Assembly (NCBI GenBank): GCA_034440615.1
Contig: JAOTOM010005095.1
Coordinates: 499,501 to 563,500, forward strand
From: Ashinkailepas kermadecensis
Taxonomy: Eukaryota > Arthropoda > Thecostraca > Neolepadidae
Direction: 5' to 3'
Length of the DNA stretch: 64,000 nucleotides
Shown here: one piece after another, positions 45,035 through 57,229 of the stretch
Layout of the letters: each line of letters starts with the position of its first letter
Numbering within the stretch: the first letter of the stretch is position 1
Notes under the pieces: model-generated
What the model was told of the DNA's origin: nothing
Database searches by the model: none
What the model saw: only the letters and a program-made list of their open reading frames with translations
Translations under genes and position numbers: made by a program

Positions 45035-45935
45035 AGCTCCTGACGTCTGCCTGTCAGCCTGTATGACGTGTGACCGCCACTGTCACGTCTTCCCGTCAGC
45101 CTGTATAACGTGTGACCGCCACTGTCACGTCTGCCGGTCAGCCCTGTATGACGTATGACCGCCACTGTCACGTCTGCCCGTCAGCCCTGTATGACGTGTG
45201 ACCGCCACTGTCACGTCTGCCCGTCAGCCTGTATGACGTGTGACCGCCACTGTCACGTCTGCCCGTCAGCCTGTATGACGTGTGACCGCCACTGTCACGT
45301 CTGCCCTGTATGGCCTATGACCGCCACTGTCACGTCTGCCCGTCAGCCCTGTATGACGTGTGACCGCCACTGTCACGTCTGCCCTGTATGGCCTATGACC
45401 GCCACTGTCACGTCTGCCCGTCAGCCCTGTATGACGTGTGACCGCCACTGTCACGTCTGCCCGTCAGCCTGTATGACGTGTGACCGCCACTGTCACGTCT
45501 GCCCTGTATGGCTTATGACCGCCACTGTCACGTCTGCCCGTCAGCCCTGTATGACGTGTGACCGCCACTGTCACGTCTGCCCTGTATGGCCTATGACCGC
45601 CACTGTCACGTCCGCCCGTCAGCCCTGTATGACGTGTGACCGCCACTGTCACGCCTGCCCTGTATGGCCTATGACCACCACTGTCACGTCTGCCCGTCAG
45701 CCCTGTATGACGTGTGACCGCCACTGTCACGTCTGCCCTGTATGGCCTATGACCGCCACTGTCACGTCTGCCCGTCAGCCCTGTATGACGTGTGACCGCC
45801 ACTGTCACGTCTGCCCGTCAGCACTGTATGACGTGTGACCGCCACTGTCACGTCTGCCCTGTATGGCCTATGACCGCCACTGTCACGTCTGCCCGTCAGC
45901 CCTGTATGACGTATAACCGCCACTGTCCGCCCGCC
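45035..45935 (+). repeat. 43/36-bp alternating minisatellite abutting exon 6, about 22 units
   Basis: Full units hold CCCTGTATGACGTGTGACCG, CCACTGTCACGTCTG and CCCGTCAG (42-43 bp). Short units lack the last 7-8 bases and read TATGGCCTATGACC. Long and short units alternate over much of the array, pointing to a two-unit amplification step. Each long unit ends in a C-rich tract plus CAG, like the real exon 6 acceptor CCCGCCAG at 45937. Confidence 0.9.
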
Positions 45936-45937
45936 AG

Positions 45938-46204
45938 TCGCTGCAGTCCTCCGTGTTCCGGTCGCACCCGGAGTGGTCCACCGGGCCCGAGGTGCCGCCG
46001 GCGCTCACCATGTTCGGCGCGCCCTGCGACATCACGCCAGCGCTCACCAACGCTGAGCTCAACAAGAGCTACCGCGGCTGCCAGAACCTGCCGGTCACCA
46101 TATGGTTCCGCGGCCGCGCCGGCCGTCCGTCCACCTCGCTGGAGCAGCTAGTGCAGGAGACGGTCACCAGGCGGCGGCGCGCGCCCGCCGCACGGCGGCG
46201 CTAG
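45938..46204 (+). CDS. Exon 6: C-terminal region and stop
   Basis: The terminal exon encodes residues 451-538, from SLQSSVFRSHPEW to a basic tail TRRRRAPAARRR, and ends in TAG at 46202-46204. It contains CDITPALTNAEL and a final Cys in YRGCQNLPVTIW. The acceptor CCCGCCAG ends at 45937, right after a 43-bp tandem array whose units themselves end in CCCGTCAG. The arginine-rich tail could be a processing or binding segment; I have no evidence for either. A long TA tract starts about 35 bp after the stop, in what should be the 3' UTR. I see no clear AATAAA nearby. Confidence 0.7.
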   Translation, partial: SLQSSVFRSHPEWSTGPEVPPALTMFGAPCDITPALTNAELNKSYRGCQNLPVTIWFRGRAGRPSTSLEQLVQETVTRRRRAPAARRR

Positions 46205-46229
46205 TGTCGCCGCCCTCCAACGGCCGCTA

Positions 46230-46245
46230 CAGATTATATATATGC

Positions 46246-46320
<75 letters not shown>
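46230..46320. repeat. TA microsatellite after the stop codon
   Basis: ATACATACATAC passes into about 60 bp of TA, about 50 bp downstream of exon 6, in the expected 3' UTR. Confidence 0.95.
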
Positions 46321-46741
46321 GTATGTTGTGTTGACGGTTCAGGTAGTGCAGCGCTGTGCTGGTTGTGACGTATTTTGCGCCGATGCCGACCAGCCCGTGC
46401 AGTGACGAGTGCAACGTGTTCAACGTCCGGACTGTAGTGTGGACCACAGCTAGGTCGGCGCAAACCACCCTTTGCTGTCGATAGAGCTGACAGGCCCAAT
46501 GCAGACATGCCATCTGACAGTGTGTTGACTGGTTGACGGTGTGTCGACTGGTTGTGGCCTCGGGGTGCAGTCAGGATCACACGGCGCCCACCTATCGGTT
46601 GGCTGCCAACCCCTCGAGCACTGCGCCCCGCGGCTTTCTAGTATAGCTCATCCAAACGCGAAATGTGGCATGGTTTTGCCGCGCCGCCGCCGCACGATTC
46701 GATTCATCAACGTCGCATAGTCACCCCACCATTGTAATGTA
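46321..46741. other. Probable 3' flank of the gene, no feature
   Basis: No polyadenylation signal or coding sequence is evident; a GACTGGTTG repeat occurs twice near 46525. Confidence 0.45.
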
Positions 46742-46905
46742 CCCGCTGTGGGCTGGTGTCACCCTCTGTGGGTTGGTGCCACCCTCTGTGGGCTGGTGCC
46801 ACTCTCTATGGGCTGGTGCCACCCGCTGTGGGCTGGTGGCACCCTCTGTGGGCTGGTGCCACTCTCTATGGGCTGGTGCCACCCGATGTGGGCTGGTGGC
46901 ACCCC
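46742..46905. repeat. 20-bp minisatellite, about 8 copies
   Basis: Units of TGTGGGCTGGTGCCACCCTC and variants repeat without spacers. Confidence 0.9.
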
Positions 46906-47525
46906 TTCACTACAGTACAGTTTTAAGTGACGTATTTAAATGGCACCATCATGGTCGCCTAACTTAGATGTACATGTTTTATTTTTTGACGGTGTTTCGA
47001 GGACTGTTTCGAAGATACATTATCCGTGTTGTATGTATCGATAGTTGTTCAGAGCGAGATTTCTGTTGAATACAGATGGGACATTGTGGGACGCGGGATG
47101 GGCACAAAGGTATCGTGAGCAAGACAGTCTGGAAGAGGGCGTGAGGAGAGAGGTGGCGATCCAATAATGCGGGGTGGGATGGGGAGGGGCAATGTTTGAC
47201 AAACGGCAGTCATCGATTTGTGTATATTATTCTGCGTGTGGCGTAACTGTAACGGAATGGTAGCCAAAAATATAACTGCCATGGATGAGTGTGACTGAAT
47301 ATGTCGAGCCCGGTGGTTCGAGCATCATACACTTTTGCAAGCGGTGGGTAGCATCTGGCTCGCTACTGGCGCTAATATGCCAGCATAAAGCGCCACCAGG
47401 GGCGCTGGACCAGTGACGACAGGAAGCGGCCACCACAGCTCCGTTTGTGCGATGCACCCGCGCATCTTCCCAGGATGCAAGGCATATGGAACAACAGAAC
47501 ATACCTAGAAAGTCGGCGGTGAGTG
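46906..47525. other. No recognisable feature
   Basis: Intergenic sequence with no supported frame. Confidence 0.5.
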
Positions 47526-47823
47526 TTAGCTATTTGGGCTTTCGGGCGCTTCGACTGTTCTGGTCATATTGCGCCCATAACTCATGCGATCATGAAGATG
47601 CGGTTAGAAGCTGTACCAAGCGTCACATCATGGACACCGTTTTATCGTTCTTTTTGTTACAAAGCTTACATGTCATGCATATCAATGAGGGGCATTTGTA
47701 GTTAAAAACGACACTTCGGATAGGAAATCCATCAGTCGTTCCGGTTAGACAACGGGAGAGCTGTTGGAAAGAACATTAGGAAGAGAAGTCATCTGGAGAG
47801 ATCCAAAATAACGTCTACGTTTG

Positions 47824-48652
47824 TCAGCATATAAAGGACACGAGATAAAAAAAATGGTGAAATGTCAGTGGTGATCGACATCTGGCGCATTGGTGTCTGT
47901 CGTCACCGCACAGCAGGTAGCAGTGCGTGGCGTAAGTGTTCCCTATGCGGAGACGACATGGTGTCACCTGTTCCCTACTAGGCATACGACAGGACGAACC
48001 CCATGGTTCCAGAAGTGGCTTGATGACTCTCAGTGTGTTCGCATGGGTCGCGTCCCACATTGTTTGCCACTTGTTGAGGAGAAAGATGAAAATATGTCGG
48101 TAATGGTCCGTAGCAGGAAGCGGCAGCGACCGAGTGCACGGGGCATGCGCTGCACGCTTCGCCGCAGTGTGGGCCAACTCGTTCTCAGCAATACCAACAT
48201 GACCAGGAAGCCAACACAGGATCACCCGGCATCTCATTTTATGCATATTGGTCAGACTGCTTTAAATATCACGCAATAGGGGCTTGGACAGATAAAATGT
48301 GTTCAGTGCCAAAATGCTGCTTAAATAATCGGTGAAGATAACATGTCGATCTCCTTCCGACACTTCAATGTAGCATAAAGCTTTCAAAATAGCGAAAAGT
48401 TCTGTTGGGTGCACAGATGCGTAAGTCGGGAGCGAAAATGATCGGGTGACAGAGCCACGAACAAATGCGCTGCCAACACCATCCTCCGTTCGAGAGCCAT
48501 CAGTACTCGTAGTCACCCATTCATGGAATAATCCGATATGTTCAAGGGCCAGTGAGCGGAACGCTTCTGGAGTGAGGGACAAATCAACCTCTGGTGCGAT
48601 GGACTCCCATTGGTCTCTACGTGCTCGACTTCCCGGATTCCTTGGAGTCTAA
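47824..48652 (-). pseudogene. LINE A RNase H domain and C-terminus
   Basis: STDGSRTEDGVGSAFVRGSV, HPTELFAILKALCYI and RHVIFTDYLSSI give the Asp, Glu and Asp of an RNase H fold. This continues as VILCWLPGHVGIAENELAHT and CRLRIGNTYATHCYLLCGDD, the usual LINE C-terminal Cys/His block. One frame break separates the two halves at about 48255. Confidence 0.7.
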
Positions 48653-48699
48653 CCCGGCTTTCTTGAAAAAGTTTACGCATGCGCACACAGAACGGGGCA

Positions 48700-49860
48700 A
48701 CACTCAAATTTCGATATGTGGAGAAAATTGGCGACAATCAACCCCCCTGCCACCATACACCAATGTGAAAAAGTTGCCCATATGACCACGAATTCCCTTC
48801 TTGAAAAGTTCCATGAGGATTCCGTGACGCAAAGTTGTGTCGTACGCTTTTTGAATGTCAAAGAAGACGGCACCTAGGTGGCGCTTTCTCTGGAAGGCCA
48901 CCCTCACCTCGGTGTGTAAGGACACGATATGGTCGATTATACTTCTGTTTTTACGAAAGCCGCATTGAAGATTGGCAATGAGATCATGCTTTTCCAGAAA
49001 CCACGAAAAAACGACATTCATCATCTCAAATAACTTTCACAAAGGAAACGTCAAAGAAATCGGTCGATAGTTTAAAGGGTCAGTGACAGTTTTCCCAGGA
49101 TCAGTAGCGGGACAACTGTAGCATCCCTCCACATTGGAGGGAATAGCTGGAGTTCCCATAAATGGTTAAACGCGCGTAGAAGTACCGTGGTAACCTCCGC
49201 CGGCAAATGCTTCAATAAGTCGTTACCTACACCATCCGGGCAGTCAGCGACGCTTTTAAGCGAAAAGATGGTCAATATTATTTCAGATTGGGTAAACGGT
49301 TTGTTATATGAAAAATATTGAGGCGTAGAAAAGTCAGTCACGGACTTTTCACACATGGCTTCATAACGCAGGAAGCTTCTGTCTGTGGTTCCGGTTAGAC
49401 TTCTCTCAGCAAGTGCAGTTCCGAATTCATTGGCCACATCCAATGGGCGAGCTACCTCATGATCGCCAATGACTAGTACAGGGAGAGAAATCATGCTGAA
49501 TTGACCTGATTTTTTTTTAATTCGGGACCAGTTTAGAGAATGAGGAGTAAATTTGTTTAAAGAATTGACACATTCACGCCAGGTAGACCGCTTTGTCTCC
49601 GGTATCGTACGGCGCGCGAGAGCCCTAGCACGTTTGAGCTGTATTCAATTTGTGGTGGTGCTGTCACGATTGAACGCCCTAAAGGCGCGTCGCCTAGTTC
49701 GGATGACATCACGGCACCCATGCCTCCACCATGGAACTGATGTGCGCCGGGGGACCCAGTGGTTCCAGGGATACATTCGGTGGCATATTCTAAGAGCAGA
49801 GATGTAAATTCCTCTTTTGAGATTGGTGGTTTATTATAGTGGGCACAAAAAAAACACACT
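48700..49860 (-). pseudogene. LINE A reverse transcriptase, N-terminal part only
   Basis: Frames include ATECIPGTTGSPGAHQFHGG, SLKSVADCPDGVGNDLLKHL with LFPPMWRDATVVPLL, then NLQCGFRKNRSIIDHIVSLH and LGAVFFDIQKAYDTTLRHGI. These are RT blocks up to the first catalytic Asp. At about 48710 the sequence jumps to the pre-RNase H region found at about 51940 in copy B, so about 0.9 kb including the second catalytic motif is deleted. Confidence 0.65.
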
Positions 49861-50572
49861 GTACCTGGCCTTTAAACGTTTTCCAGTCCCATTCCTTAAA
49901 GTTCCATCGTTGTGGTCGGGGCACCAATATGGGACTTCCCTGCTAGTGTAACCAGGTGGGAAAGTGGTCACTCCCCGATGGGTCCTCGTCAACCGTCCAT
50001 TGCAAACTGTTAACCAACTGTGGGCTCACGAGACGAAGATATAAAACTGAAGTAAGACCCGATGGGAGGCTAAAATTGGTACGTGCGCCAGTGTTTAAGA
50101 TTCAGAGATGAACGTAAAATAAAATATTTCCAAGAGACGCCCACGAGAGTTAACATCAACGCAGCCCCATACAGTGTGATGAGAGTTAGTCTCCTAAAAG
50201 AAAGAGTGGAGGCGGGAGCTGAGACAAGAGCTTCCCCAGATCATTGATTGGGAATACAACTCCAGGGGAGGTACAGGGAGCACACAGTAAGAGCACGACG
50301 GTTAAGGAAGACACGTGCAGCCACCGTTTGCAAGTCAGTTTTCAACGCGACCTCTTTCCCGGGAACGTTGTGGTGCAAGGCCAGAAGCACCTCACCGTGA
50401 TCATTGGTGTCAAACAGGACACCCTTGCGGAAAACGGAGTAATATTTAATGGATATTTTGTGCTCTGGTCTGTTTCGTTTTCTGCAGGCATAGTCCTGCA
50501 GGGTACCGTTGATTAAGAACTCTGGAGTTCTTGGGCACTTGTTCTAAAACCTCTACAGTTCCACTGTAAAAA
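49860..50572 (-). pseudogene. LINE A endonuclease domain
   Basis: Frames read QWNCRGFRTSAQELQ at the start, then HHNVPGKEVALKTDLQTVAA with TVCSLYLP, then GSDHFPTW near 49970. This is the start, the strand and the SDHFP motif of apurinic-type endonucleases of LINEs. Frame breaks make it inactive as it stands. Confidence 0.65.
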
Positions 50573-50973
50573 AAAGCCTGCACGGTGGGCGATTTAAAGG
50601 TTTAAAACAGTTTTCGGAAAATATCACAGATATAGTCAGTACTGGTTTCTGTATAAAATTAATTATGGTTTCTTTATGTTCCTGGGGTGTTGCATGATAA
50701 AATGGTCGATGGCTAGAAAGGGGCTTGTTAGTTGGTTATTGTAGTTTAGGGGCGCGTCGACCGCAAAGGTCATATGACGCCCATAACTCACGTCATTTAG
50801 ACATAGAGGCAAGTAGACGTCAAATCTGAGAACGTGTTATAAGTGACGATGTCAGATTTGTTCCAGGATAAAACTAGTACAAGCCACGTATAGCAGCGTC
50901 TTAATGACCGGGGAAAATCACTGAAAATTTAATTTCGAAGGGGAATTAAAAAAGTTGTCTCGAATGAATAATG

Positions 50974-51994
50974 TCAGACTCGTCCCCTCATACTTCCCGA
51001 AGCGAGACAGAGGAACGTCCAAAGTGACGTCTCCGCTCGTGGGCAAGCCGGGGACATGAAACTAAAATATGTCGCAGACACTGGTGCAGTGCACCTCGGG
51101 CACAGCGGCAACTCGCTACCACCCAGAAGATACCGGTGTGTCGCATAGGTATGTCCCACGCGCAGGCGACAGAGAGAAACCTCGTGACGTCTGTTTCGCA
51201 GTAAGGATGACGCCCAATCACCAATACAGGGCTTCACAGTTTTCAGCTTATTGTTCGCTAAGGAGTCCCAGCTTGCCTGCCACTTCCTGAGAATAAATCC
51301 CTTCACATCCGAATAAAAGTCCCTCGCAGGAAGAGGCAGAGAACGAGGTGCACGGTGCCCGTGTACCTCGTTTCGCCGCAGCATCAGCTGCCTCGTTTCC
51401 ACAAATTCCAACGTGGCTCGGAATCTAACATAGGACAACTGTTTTCCCAGCGCAGGTCAGAGAGTTAAGCCTACGTAAAATAGCTTGTGCAAACGGGTTC
51501 GATGGGTAAAACGCACTTAGAGTCGTAAGACTACTGAGTGAATCGGTGTAAATTATATGCAGCATGTCATCACATGTTTCCATGAAGCCAAGTGCCTTGT
51601 CTAGTGCAACCAGCTCAGATGTGTACACAGATGAGCATACCGGTAAGGAGAACGTCCTAACAATTGTGCCCTTCACAAACGCGCACCCAACACCAGACTC
51701 TGTCTTGGATCCGTCAGTGTAGGTGTTTGTGAAATTACGGTAAGAAGACATCAATTCCAGCGCCCGAAGTCTAAATTCCTCGGGAACGACATCGCACTTC
51801 TTGAAACTTGACAGCGATACGTCAATATGGGGTGAGGCCAGAGTCCAGGGAGGGACTACCATCGGTCCGACGCGCATCACACCGTGTAATCTTATGTCAC
51901 TGTCCTCAAACAGAGCATGCATCATAGCACAGAATGGAGCAGAGCTAACAGGCCTTCTTCTTCTGATCACAGCCAGAGTGCGTCGGGAAAACAC
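50974..51994 (-). pseudogene. LINE B RNase H and C-terminus
   Basis: TNTYTDGSKTESGVGCAFVK, YTSELVALDKALGFM and HIIYTDSLSSL carry the RNase H Asp-Glu-Asp. The C-terminal block follows in another frame: RRHEVSLCRLRVGHTYATHR with LPLCPRC. Confidence 0.75.
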
Positions 51995-53342
51995 TTAAAA
52001 GTATGTTGGGTGATTCGGAAACTGACGCAATTTACATGCATATCGCATGCCGTGGAGTTCCCGACGCATAGAGAGGCATAGTTCGTTGGCCTCTACGAAC
52101 AGACTGACAGTTGATGAGATGCGAAAAGCACCAATGATAATACGGAGCGCCGTATGATGTATTGTGTCCAGTGTTCGTTTTGTGGTCGAAGCTGCGCCGT
52201 CATAGACAAAACATGCATAATCGAGTCTGCACCGAATCAGGGAGCGATGTAACTGCAGCAGGGTTGACCTATCGGCACCATGAGGTTCGTGCAACCACCT
52301 TCAACACATTCATGGACTTAAAACACCTTACTCTAAGCGTTTTCAAATGATGCCTATAAGTTAGTCGGCTGTCGAGAAGAACGCCGGTAAATTTGACCAC
52401 CATCTCCGACCCATACAACATGATCTTCATGTTCTGGCAGTTTCGACGCCGACAAAGGTGCATGGCGACTGTCTTTGTTGTGGAGAAGCGGAAGCCGTTT
52501 ACCTTTGTCCAGCGTTCAAGCCTGGCGACAGCGAGCTGTAATTGTCTGTGCATTATTGGTGTTGAGGTGCTCGACGTCCAGATCGTGAAGTCGTCAACGA
52601 ACAATGAGCGGGATATTGACGGCGACAGAACAGAGCCGATATCGTTATTCATAATGGCGAATAGAGCCACACTCACTACACTGCCCCGGGGAATGCCGTT
52701 GACCTGTTGGGACCATCGCGAGAGTCCATTACCAACACAGACTCGAAACCGACGGTTTGTCAGAACGTTTTCGAGAAAGACACACATGGAGCCTCGCAGG
52801 CCATACTCACGTAACTTCATAAGAATGCCATGTCGCCATGTGGTGTCGAAAGCGCCCTCTATGTAAAAAAACACAGCCCCAACATGACGGTGCTCTGCAA
52901 AAGCTGCCAGAATTGCGGTGTCAATTGTGACGAGGTGATCAATGGTGCTTCGGTTTTTTTTAATAATACCACATTGAGCATTTGATAAAATGTTTGTCCT
53001 CCAGGTACCAACACAGCCGAACATTCACCATACGTTCCATCAGCTTGCATATGGATGAAGTTAAATATATGGGGCGATAATGCAGTGGCTCGAGCCCGCT
53101 CTTCTCCGGCTTCAAAACAGGCACGATGGTGGCTTCGCGCAGTCACGGGAAACTCGCCGTTCTCCCAGATAGTTAAAAGTAGTTAGCAGACTTTCTCGTG
53201 CACATGGCAGAAAATGTTGGAGCATTTGGTTGTGAACTAAATCTGGACCCTCGGAGACATTCCCCAGGGAGCGAATTGTTGACAACTCGGCCATGGAAAA
53301 TCGCTCATTATAATTCAGCTGCTCCGAGGTGGATAAGTCCAC
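51995..53342 (-). pseudogene. LINE B reverse transcriptase
   Basis: Blocks in order: ELSTIRSLGNVSEGPDLVHN, a shifted patch, then an open stretch of 251 residues (53024-52269) with KNRSTIDHLVTIDTA, AVFFYIEGAFDTTWRHGIL, VNGIPRGSVVSVALF and SLFVDDFTIW, and then LHRSLIRCRLDYACFVYDGA. The FVDD motif is intact, but the first catalytic block has Tyr for the usual Asp. Confidence 0.75.
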
Positions 53343-53439
53343 CCTTGCGTTTTCGCTGCGGAGGCGATGTCGCAGGAAATCCGGTCGGTGTTGCCGCCTT
53401 CGCTGCGTTCTGCGAGGGCTTGTCCAATTTCGTTAGCCA

Positions 53440-54598
53440 CTACCAAAGGGTCCATGCTAGTTTCTCCACGTATCTGTAATACCGGCAGGGGGACGAGCAG
53501 TAGCGCCCGGATATTCTTTCGATTCGAGACCAGACATCTGCCAGGGGAGTGCAGCGGTTGAGTTGACCAACGTAGTTCATCCAGGATGCTCGCTTGGCGT
53601 CGCGTACGATGCGCCGTGCATGAGCCCTGGATTTCCTGAACATTACAAGGTTTGTAGTGGTGCTGTCTCGGTTAAAAGCCCTATATGCACGCTTGCGGGC
53701 GCGAATAGCCTCGCGGCACTGGTCCATCCACCATGGCACTGGGGCACGCCGGGGTGCCACAGAGGTCTTCGGAATGCACTCTGTGGCAGATTCAATAATG
53801 GCTGAAGTAAAAGCAGCCATTGAGTGTGGACGGCTGTCGGGGGAACAGTGAGTTTGTTATCCAGCTTGGCCTCGAACTCACTCCAGTTGGCTTTGGTAAG
53901 GTGCCACCGCTGCGGCCTAGTGCCAAGAACAGTTTCAATTTGTTATTCCAATCAGACCGGAAAATGATCACTTCCAAGCGGATCGTCGGTCACGGACCAA
54001 TTTAAGCACTGATACATCTGCGGACTGCAAAGACTCAGGTCAATAACTGATGTACTCCCGGAGGGAAGAGTTAAGTGGGTTGGCGAACCGTCATTTAAAA
54101 GACACAACGACTCGGTATCCATAAAACGTTCCAACAAACGTCCAACAAAAGCGTATTCGTAGAGTCACATCCCCACACTGTGTGGTGGCAGTTAAAATCT
54201 CCAAAGAGTAAAACAGATGGAGGGAGCTCCAGCATTAAGAGGCTGAGCTGTGCCGAGGGGAAAGCATCCCCGGTGGCACGTACAATGAAACAATTGTTAT
54301 TGAGCGGCGGTTGCCGTTCACACGTGCAACAACAGCCTGGAGCGATGTCTGTAGCGGCAGGAGCTGTGCTGGAACACTGGTGCACAGCTAACATGACGCC
54401 ACAATGTGCAATTGTGTTAGCAGGCAGAACATCCTTCCGAAAGACAGAGCATCCCTTAATGTTACATTGGACGCTTGCAGACAGCTTGGTCTCCTGGAGA
54501 CATACTGCAATGGGGTTGCGACAAGATACAATTATTTGTAGGTCAGCAACATTTGACCTAAAACCACGCATATTCCACTGTAAAAATGAAGAGGGCAT
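53440..54598 (-). pseudogene. LINE B endonuclease and linker
   Basis: Begins MPSSFLQWNMRGFRSNVADL with AVCLQETKL, VLLFGDFNCHHTVWG and, in a shifted frame, DDPLGSDHFPV. These are the N-terminal, GDFN and SDHFP motifs of LINE apurinic-type endonucleases. The linker frame (53440-53820) has WWMDQCREAIRARKRAYRAF, typical before RT. Confidence 0.72.
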
Positions 54599-54833
54599 TC
54601 CGCTTGTTGACTAGGGTTCACTAGGTCAACAGCAGTAAAAAGTCAAAGTATGAACACGTACAAGCATAGAAGTTGGATGAAATCGTCAGAGGACTAGCAA
54701 TGACTATGATGGATCACGTACGTTTATAAATACTTTATCTCGTCCTCCCCCGAGCGAGGGGATCGCCGATGACTCAGAAGTCACACCGCCACTCGGTCCA
54801 AGGGACTGAGTCCTGGGGAGGGAGTTTGGCGAT

Positions 54834-56292
54834 CTATGGCCCGGCGGAGAGCCAGACGACGGCAGGCCTCGCTTCTGGGGGCCAGCCTAGGGGAGGCGAG
54901 GGAGGGCCCATCTCGTTGTTAGTCTGCGCTCCTACCGGTCCCTCAACTCGCCTTCGCGGCGATGAGGTGGCAGGCCTTGGTGGAGGAGCCCTGCAGACAT
55001 GGCGGGCCTTCGCCCGTGCCATCTCCGTCTGAGCAAGCCGCGCCCGCTTCGCATCGCGGGCGCGCTTCTCGGCTTCCTGATAGTGCAGGTTGATGTCAGG
55101 GATCTGGTTGGGGCGATTCATACTTCGGGACGGCGATGCAGGTGCGGAAGCAGAGGTTGAGGGTGGGGGTGAGGCCTGGCTCACGGGAAGGGAATAATGT
55201 TCAGGTAGGGAAGAGGTGGAGAGGACAGATTTGGAGCTGGTGGTGGGGCGTGTGGGAGGCGAGAGGAGGTTGGAGGGCAGATGGGTAGTGGGAAGTGGGG
55301 ATTTCGAGGTAGGTGACGAGGAAAATTGGGAGGGTTCGGATTGGGCGGAAAGAACCGAGGAGGCCTTTTGGACCGTTGGGCAAGTCCATTCCCCACACTC
55401 GGGGACTGAATTGGAGGGGGTCTCGGATGGGCGAATGGGGCATACATTCGTACAGGTTGGGACCTCGGTCGCCTCGGCGCCGTGTTGTGTTGGCTGCCCT
55501 GGTCTCGCGGGCGAAGCGAGGGGCACTCCGAAAGATCGAAGAAGAGTCGTGAGTTGTGCAATAACGTCAGAAACGTTGTTGGACTGTGTGTCTAACAGTC
55601 TAATTTTAGTTTGGCGACCAGCCACCTTTGCTGCATATGTAACGTTTCGATGGATCCTATCATACAGATCACGAGATTGGGTACCCAAACGAAACATTTT
55701 GGGTACATTTTATCGAAATGATTTCCTTCTCCTTCCTATATGCGGTGTATGTCCTATCGAATGCGCTATGTGCACTCTGGCCATCAACACAAGTTAAGCA
55801 CCAAGGCGATTCAACACTGCACTGTTCCGTGGCGTGCTCGGACGATCCGCATCGTCCACACGCTGGGCGGTTACGACAGAATTGGGTTGTGTGGCCATAC
55901 CTCTGACATCTGAAGCATCGCATGGGATTGGGAATGAACCTCCTGACCTTCACCATGATGTACCCAACACGGACCAATTCAGGTAATTCAATAGAGCTAA
56001 AAGTTAAGATTATATTGTCTGTGGACTGTACCTCCTGGCCCTTTTTCACAGTAAGTCTCCGTGCCTGAATAACTTCATCGCCTGTCAAACCTTCAGTAAT
56101 TTCGGCGTCACTAACACCTCTTAAATCAAAACAGTTAATCATTCCCTTCGAGTGGTTCTTTGTTGAGTGCATTTTCACAGTTATGGGAACTGTCACCATC
56201 CCTCTGCCCTGCTGGTCTCTAGCTGAGTAAACAAATTCGTTTGCCAACAGCGCTCTTTTGGGCTCCTCCGTGCGTTCAAACTCTACATCCAA
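54834..56292 (-). pseudogene. LINE B ORF1 (gag-like RNA-binding protein)
   Basis: Residues 1-207 are open from MDVEFERTEEPKRALLANEF, with KKGQEVQSTDNIILTF and the CCHC knuckles CFRCQRYGHTTQFC and CGRCGSSEHATEQC plus a degenerate third (CLTCVDGQSAHSAF). A frame shift near 55690 passes into a Pro/Ser-rich C-terminal part open to 54834. The role is packaging of the element RNA. Confidence 0.75.
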
Positions 56293-57200
56293 GCCGCCAT
56301 CTCTAAGTTTTTATCATCGTCTGATCCGACCAAAACGGTCACAGCCGTCCCGTCGTTGGAAAGGGGAAAGAGAGGCCAGTTGCTTTGTCCCTTCAGAGGC
56401 TTGAACAAAAAAACAAGAATGCGGGGAGAAGGAGCCCTGGTGGCTCCACCGTTCGCAGATCGGTACACCTGTTCGGCAACGATCGAGTTCGTATTCTGGC
56501 CACTGCCACGTGGACCAGGGAGAGTTTTATTGTTTTGGGATGCCATATGTTTGTCTTCGTGTTCGGCCCCGCGGACGTCCCACCACACTGGGGCCCTACT
56601 GGGGGGACGCCTGAGCCCCGCAAGCGGGAGGACATCAGACGCCCGCGGAATTGTACGGGGCAGGCGGCGCCTTCGCCCGGCCTGGAGAAAGAGAGACTCA
56701 CCACCCCAACCGGGATCCAGCCGGCCGGGCCAACAGACACTGGGAAGATCCAGGCCCCCAGCCCGAGACGATTTGTCACTTTGCCCGTATGGGGCCCTAC
56801 GGACTCGCCCGCCCCTCCGGGATATCGGGACCAAAGAGGCGTGTTGCTCCCCCGTCACAACTAGCGCCGTGCGACGGGGGACCTCAGCCTACAGGACTCC
56901 GTCAACCCCCGGGAGGGGGGCGGGGGAGGGGGCGCGACAACCCGATAAAACTGAGCTGATGGGCAGGACCGGGAAGGTGTCCTACCTGCTCGTAGTAGGG
57001 AGAGTTGGTGTTGCAGCGACAGGTGAAGTGCATGGATGTTGAGATTCAATGGGCATTGGAATGGGAGCGTATGGATGGAAGGACGAATGGGGCACTCTGT
57101 CCCATCTGTCTGTCCCATCACCGGTAAGATGGGAGCCGGACCATTTGGGAACGCAATCCCCCCCCCACAACGGAAAGGTGGTGCCTCGTCTGGGTGGGGG
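56293..57200 (-). other. LINE B 5' UTR
   Basis: GC-rich non-coding sequence shared with 58985-59330 and 62590-63205. Common markers are CCCGTATGGGGCCCTACGG, CCCCTCCGGGAT, ACCAAAGAGGCGTG and, at the outer end, GGAAAGGTGGTGCCTCGTC. Confidence 0.65.
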
Positions 57201-57229
57201 GGGGGGACTAGAAAGGGGTGTAGGGATTA

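Larger units (their letters stand above)
47526..50725 (-). mobile_element. LINE copy A: RNase-H-bearing non-LTR retrotransposon, RT core deleted
   Basis: The 3' end is the family tail (GTTAGCTATTTGGGC on the plus strand at 47526). Upstream on the minus strand are RNase H, the edge of the reverse transcriptase, and an endonuclease starting near 50572 (QWNCRGFRTSAQELQ). The order EN-RT-RNase H and the zinc-knuckle-containing ORF1 of its sister copies place the family in the I/R1-like group of LINEs. The part of RT containing the FVDD catalytic motif is missing. The element abuts the 3' tail of copy B. Confidence 0.75.
50727..57200 (-). mobile_element. LINE copy B: nearly full-length member of the same family
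   Basis: It has a 5' UTR (56293-57200, GC-rich), ORF1 with zinc knuckles (56292-54834), ORF2 with endonuclease, reverse transcriptase and RNase H (54598-50974), and the family 3' tail at 50727 (GTTAGTTGGTTATTG). All parts are in order and orientation, about 6.5 kb. Several frame breaks show it is inactive, but it is the best template for the family in this window. Confidence 0.78.

Noticed and set aside
45035..45935. CRISPR-like array of 43-bp repeats
   Set aside because: Units are contiguous with no unique spacers, in a eukaryotic intron.
56540..57200. Ribosomal DNA similarity of the GC-rich block repeated at 58985 and 62590
   Set aside because: The block always lies upstream of the same ORF1 on the minus strand and ends at a constant outer edge, so it is the LINE 5' UTR.
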